From contig NZ_JAUSQU010000001.1 in the NCBI RefSeq assembly GCF_030811455.1, forward strand, positions 8,990,001 through 9,054,000: a stretch of 64,000 nucleotides of DNA, read 5' to 3'. Position numbers and translations under genes: made by a program. Below, piece after piece: positions 24,242 to 32,205 of the stretch; positions within the stretch are counted from its first letter, which is position 1, and each line of letters starts with the position of its first letter. Below the pieces are notes generated by a model, which ran no database searches, had not been told where the DNA came from, and saw only the letters and a program-made list of their open reading frames with translations. Origin of the DNA: Streptosporangium lutulentum. Lineage in GTDB: Bacteria > Actinomycetota > Actinomycetes > Streptosporangiales > Streptosporangiaceae.

Positions 24242-24892
24242 CTAGTCCGAGAGCTTGACGGCGGCCAGGATGCCGTCGCCGAGGGGCATCATCAGAGGGC
24301 GGAGCCGTTCGTCCGAACGGACCAGCTTGCCCAGCTCCCGCACGGTGACGGTGTCAGGGTCGCGCTGGGTGGGATCGGCGACCCTGTTGTGCCACAGGGC
24401 GTTGTCGAAGACCACGATGCCGCCGACGCGCAGCAGCCGGATCGACTCGGCGAGATAGTCGGCGTACTCCTGCATGGCGCCGTCGCAGAAGACCAGGTCG
24501 TAGCCCCCGTCGGACAGGCGGGGGAGCACGTCGAGGGCGCGGCCGGTGATCAGCCGGATCCGGCCGCCGGAGAAACCGGCCTGGGCGAAGCTCTGCCGGG
24601 CCAGTCGCTGGTGCTCGGGCTCCACGTCCACGCTGGTGAGCGTGCCATCCTGGCGCATGCCGCGGAGCAGCCACAGGCCGGACACGCCGCAGCCGGTGCC
24701 GATCTCCACGACGGCACGGGCGTTGATCGCGGTGGCGAGGAAGCAGAGGGCGGCGCCGCCTCCGGGCAGGATCGGGCGCGCACCCACCTCCACACCGCGC
24801 TGCCGCGCGGCATGAAGGATCTCGTCTTCCGTGTGGAACTCCTCCGCATAGGCCAGAGTGGCCTCCAACGGACTTGTCGGCGTCTCAGCCAT
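24242..24892 (-). CDS. O-methyltransferase (Rv1220c-like)
   Basis: A 216-residue SAM-dependent methyltransferase of the catechol/caffeoyl-CoA O-methyltransferase family. Motifs: VVEIGTGCGVSGLWLL (SAM loop), LTSVDVEPEH (acidic strand end binding ribose), YDLVFCDGAM and IVVFDNALWH (metal/catalytic region). The natural acceptor is unknown. ATG 24892 has GGAGGAGA upstream. It is divergent from sigE, the same arrangement as Rv1220c-sigE in M. tuberculosis, so the 207-bp gap carries control sites for both genes. Confidence 0.9.
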   Translation of the reverse strand: MAETPTSPLEATLAYAEEFHTEDEILHAARQRGVEVGARPILPGGGAALCFLATAINARAVVEIGTGCGVSGLWLLRGMRQDGTLTSVDVEPEHQRLARQSFAQAGFSGGRIRLITGRALDVLPRLSDGGYDLVFCDGAMQEYADYLAESIRLLRVGGIVVFDNALWHNRVADPTQRDPDTVTVRELGKLVRSDERLRPLMMPLGDGILAAVKLSD

Positions 24893-24967
24893 CGGCCTCT
24901 CCTCCCGCTTTCTCCGTACACAGTCATATAGGCACTGGGTCGCAGCCTAAGGGAGGCAGGCCCGATC

Positions 24968-24994
24968 GGGAACTCATGTCGCGCCCAGTGCGTT
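24968..24994 (+). promoter_or_regulatory. Candidate SigE-type ECF promoter upstream of sigE
   Basis: GGGAAC at 24968-24973, a 17-base spacer, then CGTT at 24991-24994. This matches the GGAAC / CGTT pattern known for mycobacterial SigE promoters and would make sigE autoregulated. The predicted transcript begins about 100 bases before the chosen GTG start. Confidence 0.55.
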
Positions 24995-25099
24995 GCACGG
25001 TTTAAGCGGCCTTTGCCGGTCCTGAAGGTAGTGAGTGCGCACGAAGGGACGAAACCAGGCACTATGGCGATAGCGGTGGTCCCGGAGAGAGGAGTGCTG

Positions 25100-25696
25100 G
25101 TGGACGAGTCCGACCACCAGGCCGATGCTCCCGTGTCTGACTGGACACCCCCCACGTGGGAAGAGGTGGTCCGGACGCATTCCGCGCGCGTGTACCGGCT
25201 GGCCTATCGGCTGACCGGCAACGTGCACGATGCCGAGGATCTCACTCAGGAAGTCTTCGTACGGGTCTTCAGGTCTTTGTCGAACTACACGCCAGGCACT
25301 TTCGAGGGCTGGCTGCATCGCATCACCACCAACCTGTTCCTCGACATGGCGCGGCGCAAGCAGCGCATCAGGTTCGAGGGGCTCGCCGACGACGCCGCCG
25401 AGCGGCTGCGCGGGCGCGAGCCGTCCCCGGCTCAGGTATACGACGACACTCACCTGGAGTCCGACATCCAGGCGGCGCTCGACGCGCTCGCGCCCGAGTT
25501 CCGCGCGGCCGTCGTTCTGTGTGACATCGAGGGACTGTCCTACGAGGAGATCGCGGCCACGCTGGGTGTGAAGCTCGGCACCGTCCGCAGCCGCATCCAT
25601 CGCGGCCGGGCGCAGTTGCGTGAGGCGCTGGATCACCGCGCGCCACGAAGCGACCGGTTCCCCCCGAACGTCACCCACGGGGAGGAGTTCGCATGA
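25100..25696 (+). CDS. sigE: ECF RNA polymerase sigma factor SigE
   Basis: About 198 residues. Region 2 contains VYRLAYRLTGNVHDAEDLTQEVFVRV in two parts with the core-binding aspartates; region 4 contains LSYEEIAATLGVKLGTVRSR, the -35-binding helix-turn-helix. It directs transcription under envelope stress. The start is GTG 25100, with GAGGAG five bases upstream; ATG 25064 or earlier would add up to 29 residues with no homologous look. Downstream genes encode its anti-sigma factor, an RseB-like protein, HtrA and TatB, the order found in M. tuberculosis Rv1221-Rv1224 apart from the extra RseB-like gene. Confidence 0.93.
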   Translation: MDESDHQADAPVSDWTPPTWEEVVRTHSARVYRLAYRLTGNVHDAEDLTQEVFVRVFRSLSNYTPGTFEGWLHRITTNLFLDMARRKQRIRFEGLADDAAERLRGREPSPAQVYDDTHLESDIQAALDALAPEFRAAVVLCDIEGLSYEEIAATLGVKLGTVRSRIHRGRAQLREALDHRAPRSDRFPPNVTHGEEFA

Positions 25697-25748
25697 GAAA
25701 CCACAGTCATGACGAATGTCACGACGAGCCACTTGGCAAGGAGTGAAC

Positions 25749-26279
25749 ATGAGTCATCTTGGAGAGCGTGTCTCGGCGCTGGTCGACGGTGAGCTGAATC
25801 ACCACGAGCGCGACCGTGCCCTGTCACATCTGACCTTCTGCGGCGACTGCCGGGCCGAGGTCGACGCCGTGCGGGCGCTGAAGAGCCGGCTGCGGTCCCT
25901 CGACGGGCCCGCCATGCCGACCGACCTGACCATGTCGCTGCTGCGGATGTCCGAGCCCGGAGGGCCGCTGCCGCCGCGTGAGCGGCCCTTTCCGACCGCG
26001 CGGACCTTCGGCGGGGCCCCGATTCCGAGCATGTACAGCGTCGCGCCCCCGGACAACCGGCCTCGCGGCCGTGCCGGAGGCCCCCGCCGGTCGAGAAGGG
26101 CCGGTTACGTCGCGGTGGGCGTCGCCTCCGCGGCCGTGGCGATCGGCACGTTGTTCGTCGTGGGCGGTGCCCACCCCAACCCGCGCGTCGTGCCACCGGT
26201 CGACATGTTCGCCAACCAGCACGGGCACACCGCGCCCTTCGGCGGCACGGCGAAGCCGAGCTTCTCACCCACTCCGTGA
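25749..26279 (+). CDS. rseA: Zinc-containing anti-sigma factor (RseA-like)
   Basis: A 176-residue ZAS-type anti-sigma factor. The N-terminal domain has H27-x3-C31-x2-C34 (HLTFCGDC), which binds zinc and clamps the ECF sigma factor. A Pro/Arg-rich linker leads to one transmembrane helix (about 118-138, YVAVGVASAAVAIGTLFVV) and a short outer tail. It holds SigE inactive at the membrane until it is degraded or oxidised. ATG 25749 has AAGGAG seven bases upstream. The stop overlaps the next GTG (GTGA), so the two are coupled. Confidence 0.9.
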   Translation: MSHLGERVSALVDGELNHHERDRALSHLTFCGDCRAEVDAVRALKSRLRSLDGPAMPTDLTMSLLRMSEPGGPLPPRERPFPTARTFGGAPIPSMYSVAPPDNRPRGRAGGPRRSRRAGYVAVGVASAAVAIGTLFVVGGAHPNPRVVPPVDMFANQHGHTAPFGGTAKPSFSPTP

Positions 26280-27286
26280 TCCGGCTGTCCGTCACCGTGT
26301 TCCTGGCGGCGGTCATGCTGCTGGGGCCGGTCGCGGGCATTCCCGCGTATGCCGCTCCGCCGGACGAGGCCGAAAGCGAGGACACCGGCCTTCATCTGCT
26401 CCGTGAGGCGGCGGTCGCGGGCAGGGCGCGTGGATACTCCGGGACGCAGTACGTCACCACCTGGGGCCGCTCCGGCGCCGTCTCCTCGGTGCTTGAGGTC
26501 CGGAACGTTCCGGGGGTCGGGCTGATGACGCGGACCGGCCCGTCAGGCCCCGTCCAGATGGCGGATCCCGGCACCCCCGCGGGGGGCATGATCAGCCCCT
26601 CCGCGTTCATGCTCGACGTCCTGGCCCGGAACTACCGGGTCGTGGACGTCGGTGCGGGCCACGCCTGTGGCCGTCCGGCCCGCCTCACGAACGTCCTGCG
26701 CCCGGACGGCACGGTCGCCGCCCGCTACTGGCTCGACGAGGCCGGAGGGCTGATACTCCGCAGCGAGCTCCTCGACGACGGAGGCCAGGTCGTCCACGCC
26801 GGGGCCTTCGTCGATCTGACCCTCGACCCGGCCGGCAAGGGCGCCGTTCCGGCGACGGCCGGCGGCTTCGCCCTCCTTGAGGTCCCCCGGCTGCTCGCCG
26901 ACGGCTGGAGCTTTCCTCGCACCCTGCCCGGCCGGCTGGAACTGTTCGCCGCCCACAACACTTCTCCTGGGTACTTATATCTGGGATATTCGGATGGATT
27001 GTCCGTTGTATCGGTTTTCATCCAATCTGGTGTGCTTGATGAAGAACGTCTCCAGGGGTGGCATGCGGAGCAGCGCAGTGGGCATACGATCTGGATCCGG
27101 GACTCAGCTGGGCAGGAGACGATTTGGGCGAGTGGGGGTCATGTCTACACCGTCTTCGCGGACGCTCCGGCCGACATGGTCGACGCCGCCGTCGCGGCAT
27201 TGCCCCACGAGCCCGTGCCCGATCTCTGGACACGGCTCGGCCGGGGTGCGAACCGTCTGCTTTCCTGGGTCAATCCCTTCGGATAA
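26276..27286 (+). CDS. Secreted RseB/MucB-like sigma-E regulatory protein
   Basis: 336 residues with a signal peptide (hydrophobic 5-22, cleavage near AYAAP) and the two-part layout of RseB/MucB: a lipoprotein-localisation-like fold (YSGTQYVTTWG, PGVGLMTRTG) and a C-terminal domain ending near TRLGRGANRLLSW. RseB-type proteins bind outer-envelope signals and shield the anti-sigma factor from proteolysis; this gene's overlap with rseA by four bases supports that role. Oddity: 26956-27130 is much lower in GC than its surroundings and includes a TTA leucine codon at 26975 (residue 234), which in streptomycetes would need the bldA tRNA. Confidence 0.8.
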   Translation: MIRLSVTVFLAAVMLLGPVAGIPAYAAPPDEAESEDTGLHLLREAAVAGRARGYSGTQYVTTWGRSGAVSSVLEVRNVPGVGLMTRTGPSGPVQMADPGTPAGGMISPSAFMLDVLARNYRVVDVGAGHACGRPARLTNVLRPDGTVAARYWLDEAGGLILRSELLDDGGQVVHAGAFVDLTLDPAGKGAVPATAGGFALLEVPRLLADGWSFPRTLPGRLELFAAHNTSPGYLYLGYSDGLSVVSVFIQSGVLDEERLQGWHAEQRSGHTIWIRDSAGQETIWASGGHVYTVFADAPADMVDAAVAALPHEPVPDLWTRLGRGANRLLSWVNPFG

Positions 27287-27381
27287 AGCGCGCTTTACAT
27301 CTCTCGTATGTCGCTCAGGGGAAGATTGCCGGGTTGACTCGGTGAGCGGCCTCATACGGGGCAAGGAGTAGTGAGTATTCG

Positions 27382-29010
27382 ATGACCGACGACGCTGGTA
27401 CCCACAAGGCGCATGGTGCTGAGGGGCGTACGCCGTCGGACTTCACCGACGGCGGAGACGCGACCCCGGAGTTCTCCCGGCCGGAGTTCCTGCCCGCGGG
27501 TGAGGCGCCCTTCCAGGGCGAGCAGCCCCGCGACGACGGCTGGAGCCAGCTGGGCGGCCCGCCGGGCTACGCCCAGCGGAGCCAGGCCGGGCAGCAGGGC
27601 TACGCCGAGCAGCTCCGATACGACGACCGGGGCTCGCTGTTCGGCGAAGGCGGCCAGAGCGCACAGGGCGACCAGATCGGCCAGGGGGGCCGCCCCGTCG
27701 AGGACGGCTGGGGCGATCCGTCCGGCAGGGCCCGGCAGGATACGGCGATCTTCGCCTCCCCCGGAGCCCCGCCTCCGCCGTCCCAGGCGTTCGGCATGGG
27801 GCCCGGCTGGGCGCCGCCTCCCGGCGCCGGCGGCCCCGGTGGTCCCGGCGGTTTCGGGGGCGTCGCGCCTCCTGCCCGCCGCGGGCCGCGCACCGGCACG
27901 ATGGTCGTCCTCGCCCTGGTGATCGCGCTGCTGGCCTCGACGCTGGGAAGCTTCGGGACCTACTTCCTCACCCGTCCGGCGAGTTCGAGCCACGATCCCT
28001 CCTTCGACCTGGGGAAGGCGCCGAGCGGTTCCAACGTCCGGCCTCCCGAGTCGGTCGCGGGCGTGGCCTCGAAGGTCCTGCCCAGCGTGGTCTCCCTGAC
28101 CGTCGAGGGCGGGACCAGCGCGGCCACCGGCTCCGGCTTCCTGATCAAGGGTGGCTACGTGGTGACCAACAACCACGTGGTCGCCGCCGCCGCCGGACCG
28201 GGTGGCCAGACCCAGATCCAGATCCAGTTCAACAACCGCAAGTCCACTCCCGGCAGGGTCGTCGGCCTCGACCCCGAGTCCGACCTGGCCGTGGTCAAGC
28301 CCGAGGAGACCTTCGGCGCTCCGGAGATCGTCCTCGGCAACTCCGACAACGTGGTCGTGGGCGATCCGGTCATCGCCATCGGGTCCCCGCTCGGCCTGAC
28401 CGGCACCGTCACCTCCGGCATCGTCAGCTCGCTCAACCGCCCCGTCCAGGCGGGCGAGGAGAACAGCTCCGACACCACGTGGCTCAGCGCCGTCCAGACC
28501 GACGCGGCCATCAACCCGGGTAACTCCGGGGGCCCGCTGGTCAACACCAACGGCGAGGTCATCGGCGTCAACTCGGCGATCGCCACGCTCGGCAGGTCGG
28601 TGGGCAGCCAGAGCGGCAGCATCGGCCTCGGGTTCGCCATCCCGGTGAACCACGCGCGCCGGGTGGCCCAAGAGCTGATCGCCACCGGTTCGGCCAAGAA
28701 GTCGCGGATCGGTGTCACCATCGACTCGACCTTCGAGGGTTCCGGAGTGAAGATCGCGGCCGAGCCCAGGCAGGGCATCCAGCCGATCGAGCCGAACGGC
28801 CCCGCCGCCCAGGCGGGCCTCAAGCCCGGTGACGTCATCCTGGAGATCGACGGAGTCGTGCTGCAGGACGGCAACGAGCTGATCGCGCTGGTCCGGAACA
28901 AGGCCCCGGGTGAGAAGCTGACGGTCAAGTATCAGCGTGGAGGCCAGGAGAAGGTCGCCACCGTGACCGTCGGCGCCGCTCCCGCCGTGCCCACGCCGCA
29001 ACCTTCTTGA
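27382..29010 (+). CDS. htrA: HtrA/DegP-type serine protease
   Basis: 542 residues: a long Gln/Gly/Pro-rich cytoplasmic tail (1-170), one transmembrane helix (about 173-196), a trypsin-like domain with triad H265 (NNHVV), D301 (SDLAVV) and S382 (GNSGGPL), and one PDZ domain (about 445-530, GPAAQAGLKPGDVILEIDG). It is an envelope quality-control protease, anchored with the catalytic part outside. It follows the sigE/rseA/rseB genes after 95 bp and is a known member of the SigE regulon in mycobacteria. AAGGAG lies 13 bases upstream of the ATG, a long spacing. Confidence 0.93.
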   Translation: MTDDAGTHKAHGAEGRTPSDFTDGGDATPEFSRPEFLPAGEAPFQGEQPRDDGWSQLGGPPGYAQRSQAGQQGYAEQLRYDDRGSLFGEGGQSAQGDQIGQGGRPVEDGWGDPSGRARQDTAIFASPGAPPPPSQAFGMGPGWAPPPGAGGPGGPGGFGGVAPPARRGPRTGTMVVLALVIALLASTLGSFGTYFLTRPASSSHDPSFDLGKAPSGSNVRPPESVAGVASKVLPSVVSLTVEGGTSAATGSGFLIKGGYVVTNNHVVAAAAGPGGQTQIQIQFNNRKSTPGRVVGLDPESDLAVVKPEETFGAPEIVLGNSDNVVVGDPVIAIGSPLGLTGTVTSGIVSSLNRPVQAGEENSSDTTWLSAVQTDAAINPGNSGGPLVNTNGEVIGVNSAIATLGRSVGSQSGSIGLGFAIPVNHARRVAQELIATGSAKKSRIGVTIDSTFEGSGVKIAAEPRQGIQPIEPNGPAAQAGLKPGDVILEIDGVVLQDGNELIALVRNKAPGEKLTVKYQRGGQEKVATVTVGAAPAVPTPQPS

Positions 29011-29158
29011 CGGGCGTCGCGCCCGCGTGTCCCACCTCGGAGCCCTCCGATGTGGGCGGCACGCGGGCGCGTGCTTAGGCTTGAGGGTATTAGTCTGAAA
29101 ACTCTCTGGTGTATGCCAGGAGAAGACGCCCCCGGCACTGTCCTGGTAGGAGATCACC

Positions 29159-29515
29159 GTGTTCGGACTCGGCTGGCTTGAGATCGTGGCGCTGGTGGTC
29201 ATCGCCCTGCTCGTCTTCGGCCCGGAGAAACTACCCCAAGCCGCCTCGCAGGCGGGCAAGACGCTGCGCAACCTGCGCCGGATGGCCAACAACGCGAGAG
29301 ACGACCTGCAGGCGGGTCTGGGGCCGGAGTTCTCCAACTTCGACCCGGCGGATCTCAACCCGAAGAACTTCGTCCGCAAGCACCTGCTCGGTGACCTTGA
29401 GGACGACTGGAACGCCACCTCGACCGCGACGGCCGCCCCCGCGCCCGACTACGCCGACACGTCCGGCGGACTGGACTACGGGCAGATCCCCCCGTACGAC
29501 TCCGAGGCGACGTAG
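29159..29515 (+). CDS. tatB: Sec-independent translocase subunit TatB
   Basis: 118 residues: a short periplasmic N-terminus, transmembrane helix (LGWLEIVALVVIALLVFG), the FGPEKLP hinge, an amphipathic helix and a long acidic/neutral tail, as in TatB. It forms the twin-arginine receptor with TatC, exporting folded proteins. GTG 29159 has GTAGGAG 7 bases upstream. Its position after htrA matches Rv1224. The last codons and stop are part of a 33-bp tandem duplication. Confidence 0.92.
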   Translation: MFGLGWLEIVALVVIALLVFGPEKLPQAASQAGKTLRNLRRMANNARDDLQAGLGPEFSNFDPADLNPKNFVRKHLLGDLEDDWNATSTATAAPAPDYADTSGGLDYGQIPPYDSEAT

Positions 29516-29566
29516 GCCGGCGAGACGCCCACTTCCGAGGCGACGTAGGCCGGCGAGCCGCCCGCC
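29501..29566 (+). repeat. 33-bp tandem duplication across the tatB stop codon
   Basis: 29501-29533 and 29534-29566 are two copies; the first 24 bases are identical and include the SEAT-stop codons. Only the first copy is translated. It looks like a recent slippage duplication. Confidence 0.85.
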
Positions 29567-29712
29567 CGAGATCCGGCCGTCTCGGGTGTGATCTGGGAGT
29601 GAGCCTCTGTACGCCCCTGTAGGGGCTTCAGGTGTACCCTGCCGTACCTTTTGTCCTTATGTGCTCCGTGGCCCCTGTGCGTGCCCTGTGCGCCTCGCAG
29701 GCCCCATGTGAG

Positions 29713-29765
29713 AAGCGACGACGGGGCGCCCCCCGGAAAAGGGGGCGCCCCGTCGTCGCTTTTTT
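29713..29765 (+). terminator. Rho-independent terminator downstream of tatB
   Basis: A 21-bp stem (29713-29733 with 29741-29761), 7-nt loop and a T-run at 29760-29765. One of the few intrinsic terminators in the window with a real T-tract; it stops rightward transcription before the convergent mrp gene and may also serve mrp. Confidence 0.88.
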
Positions 29766-29787
29766 GTACCGCCCGAAGGCAGGCGGT

Positions 29788-30930
29788 CTAACGGCCCCTG
29801 GTGGGGGAGATGCCGAGCTGAAGCCCCTTGAGGCTGCCCGACCTCTTGCCGAGACCGGCGGCGATACGGCTCAGTTCGAGCGCGGCCGGGGCGTCCGGGT
29901 CGGTGATGACGAGCGGCTTGCCCTCGTCGCCGCCCTCGCGCAGGCGCATGTCGATCGGCACCTGGCCCAGGAGCGGCACGCGGGCGCCGAGGGTGCGGGT
30001 GAGCGCGTCGGCCACGGTCTGGCCGCCGCCCTCCCCGAAGACCGAGATCCGCTCGTCGCAGTGCGGGCAGGGCAGCCACGACATGTTCTCGATGACGCCG
30101 GCGATCTGCTGGTGGGTCTGCACGGCGATCGACCCCGCGCGCTCGGCCACCTCGGCGGCGGCCTGCTGCGGGGTGGTCACCACGAGGATCTCCGCCGACG
30201 GCATCCGCTGGGCCACGGAGATCGCGATGTCGCCGGTGCCCGGGGGAAGGTCCATCAGCAGGACGTCGAGGTCGCCCCAGTAGACGTCGGCGAGGAACTG
30301 GTGCAGGGCCCGGTCCAGCATGGGACCGCGCCACACGACCGGGGTGTTGCCCTCCGGCTTGAACATGCCGACCGAGATGACCTTGATGTCATGCGCCACC
30401 GGCGGCATGATCATGTCTTCGACCTTGATGGGACGCTCGGAGACGCCGAGCATGCGGGGAATGCTGTGGCCGTAGATGTCGGCGTCGACAACGCCGACCT
30501 TGAGCCCGCTCGCGGCCATCGAGGCGGCCAGGTTGACGGTGACGGACGACTTGCCGACACCGCCCTTGCCGGACGCCACCGCGAAGACGCGGGTCAGCGA
30601 GCCGGCCTGGGAGAAGGGGATCTCCTTCTCGGGGCCCCTGTTGCCGCGCAGCTTCGTCTGGAGCGTCTTGCGCTGCTCCTGACTCATGACGTCCATCTCC
30701 ACCGAGACGCCGGTGACTCCGTCGATCTTGGAGACCGCGCCGGTGACGTCGCGGGTGATGGTGTCCTTCATGGGGCAGCCGGACACGGTAAGGAAGATCG
30801 CGACGCGCACCGCCCCCTCTGGGGAGATGTCGACGCTCTTGACCATGTCGAGTTCGGTGATCGGCCGACGGATCTCAGGGTCGTTGACGGTCGCGAGAGC
30901 GGCCATCACCAGTTCTGGGGTAGGTGCCAT
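29788..30930 (-). CDS. mrp: Mrp/NBP35 family iron-sulfur cluster carrier ATPase
   Basis: 380 residues. An N-terminal MIP18/DUF59 domain (1-85) is followed by a P-loop domain with the deviant Walker A SGKGGVGKSS (120-129), MDLPPGTGD and a CPHC motif near residue 290 that binds a bridging [4Fe-4S] cluster in the dimer. It delivers iron-sulfur clusters to apoproteins. It is convergent with tatB, as Rv1229c is relative to the sigE cluster. No clear ribosome site was seen at ATG 30930. Confidence 0.93.
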   Translation of the reverse strand: MAPTPELVMAALATVNDPEIRRPITELDMVKSVDISPEGAVRVAIFLTVSGCPMKDTITRDVTGAVSKIDGVTGVSVEMDVMSQEQRKTLQTKLRGNRGPEKEIPFSQAGSLTRVFAVASGKGGVGKSSVTVNLAASMAASGLKVGVVDADIYGHSIPRMLGVSERPIKVEDMIMPPVAHDIKVISVGMFKPEGNTPVVWRGPMLDRALHQFLADVYWGDLDVLLMDLPPGTGDIAISVAQRMPSAEILVVTTPQQAAAEVAERAGSIAVQTHQQIAGVIENMSWLPCPHCDERISVFGEGGGQTVADALTRTLGARVPLLGQVPIDMRLREGGDEGKPLVITDPDAPAALELSRIAAGLGKRSGSLKGLQLGISPTRGR

Positions 30931-31184
30931 CGAAGTGTCGGCAATGCACCGTCACCTTGAGGCGACGGGGATGCCGTCCCTCCTTGTCTTTTATCGTTCA
31001 GACGGTCTACGGGCAGGGCTTGTCCGTCATGACGCTCATATGGCTTGACGAGAGACCGCCCCCCAGGGGAGCGGAGAAATCATGACCCCTCGGTGTCAAC
31101 CCAGGGGCACCGGTAGGAATTCCAGGATCCGGCTGCGAGCGTCGGATCCGGACAATTCCCTGTGTAGATGCGCGTACAACGTTC

Positions 31185-31190
31185 TAAGGT
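31185..31190 (+). promoter_or_regulatory. Leaderless -10 box of the MarR gene
   Basis: TAAGGT, 6 bases before GTG 31197. Confidence 0.5.
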
Positions 31191-31196
31191 TACTCC

Positions 31197-31682
31197 GTGA
31201 CCCTCACAGCAGGCGAGTCAAGAGAGACCATCAGCTCGGAGGAGCTGATGGTCTGGCGCATGCTTCAGAGAGCCCAGGTTCGCATCACCCGAGCTCTGGA
31301 GGCCGATCTGCTGGTCGAGCACGATCTGGCCCTCGCTTCCTACGACGTGCTCCTGCAGCTGTCGGAGGCTCCCGGCCGGCGATTACGGATGAACGACCTG
31401 GCCGACCGGGTGCTCCTGTCGCGCAGCGGCCTGACCCGGCTCATCGACCGCCTCCAGCGTGACGGTCTGGTCGAGCGAGAGGCGTGCACCAGTGACGCGC
31501 GGGGCCTGTTCGCGGTTCTCACCGACGGCGGCGCCGCCCGGCTGGCCGAGGCCGCTCCCACCTATCTGCGCGGTATCCGCGCCCAGTTCCTGGATGTGCT
31601 CGACGGCGACGAGCTGCGCCAGTGCGCGGCCATGCTGAACAAGCTCTTTCCCGACCCCTGCACCGGCCAGGAATCCTGCTGA
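31197..31682 (+). CDS. MarR family transcriptional regulator
   Basis: A 161-residue winged-helix repressor type: LRMNDLADRVLLSRSGLTRLID (recognition helix) followed by the wing EREACTSDARGLFAVLTDGG, with dimerisation helices at both ends (RAQVRITRALEADLL; PTYLRGIRAQFLDVL). MarR proteins respond to phenolics, oxidants or drugs; the target is unclear because the neighbours face the other way. A C-terminal CTGQESC pair of cysteines could be redox-sensitive (inference). Codon 63 is TTA (31383-31385), rare in high-GC actinomycetes. Confidence 0.88.
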   Translation: MTLTAGESRETISSEELMVWRMLQRAQVRITRALEADLLVEHDLALASYDVLLQLSEAPGRRLRMNDLADRVLLSRSGLTRLIDRLQRDGLVEREACTSDARGLFAVLTDGGAARLAEAAPTYLRGIRAQFLDVLDGDELRQCAAMLNKLFPDPCTGQESC

Positions 31683-31710
31683 TCACCGGCAGAAGGACGC
31701 AAGGCCGAGG

Positions 31711-32205
31711 TCAGCGGGGCTCTCCGCGCCCGGGCGCCGCCTGACCCTGTTCCTGAAGCTCTTCCTGCAGGCGCTGCAGTTCCGAGCGGATGTAGTCGCG
31801 GGTGGCCACCTCGCCGAGCGCCATGCGCAGCGCGGCGATCTCCCGGGTCAGATAGTCGACGTCGGCCTGGTTCCGTTCGGCGGCCTGGCGGTCGTACTCG
31901 CCCTGGATCCGGTCCCGGTCGTCCTGCCGGTTCTGAGCGAGCAGGATCAGCGGCGCGGCGTAGGACGCCTGGAGCGACAGCATCAGGGTGAGGAAGATGA
32001 ACGGGTAGGAGTCGAACCGCCAGGACGCCGGCGCGAAGATGTTCCACAGGACCCAGACGGAGACGAAGCCGGTCATGTAGACCAGGAACCGGGCGGTGCC
32101 GAGGAAGCGGGCGATCCGCTCCGAGAGCCGCCCGAAGGTCTCCGGGTCGTAGTGCGGACGCAGGCGCAGCCCCGGCTGCCGGGGCTCGTCGAGCCGGTCA
32201 GTCAT
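31711..32205 (-). CDS. DUF1003 family membrane protein
   Basis: 164 residues with two transmembrane helices (about 38-56, ARFLVYMTGFVSVWVLWNI; and 68-88) separated by the DUF1003-typical FDSYPFIFLTLMLS stretch, and a C-terminal coiled coil (ALRMALGEVATRD... LQRLQEELQEQ). Function unknown; the family is often found with MgtE/CorA-like genes. Its ATG overlaps the end of the upstream MgtE-like gene by 8 bp, so the two are translationally coupled, matching Rv1232c-Rv1234 content in M. tuberculosis. Confidence 0.85.
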   Translation of the reverse strand: MTDRLDEPRQPGLRLRPHYDPETFGRLSERIARFLGTARFLVYMTGFVSVWVLWNIFAPASWRFDSYPFIFLTLMLSLQASYAAPLILLAQNRQDDRDRIQGEYDRQAAERNQADVDYLTREIAALRMALGEVATRDYIRSELQRLQEELQEQGQAAPGRGEPR

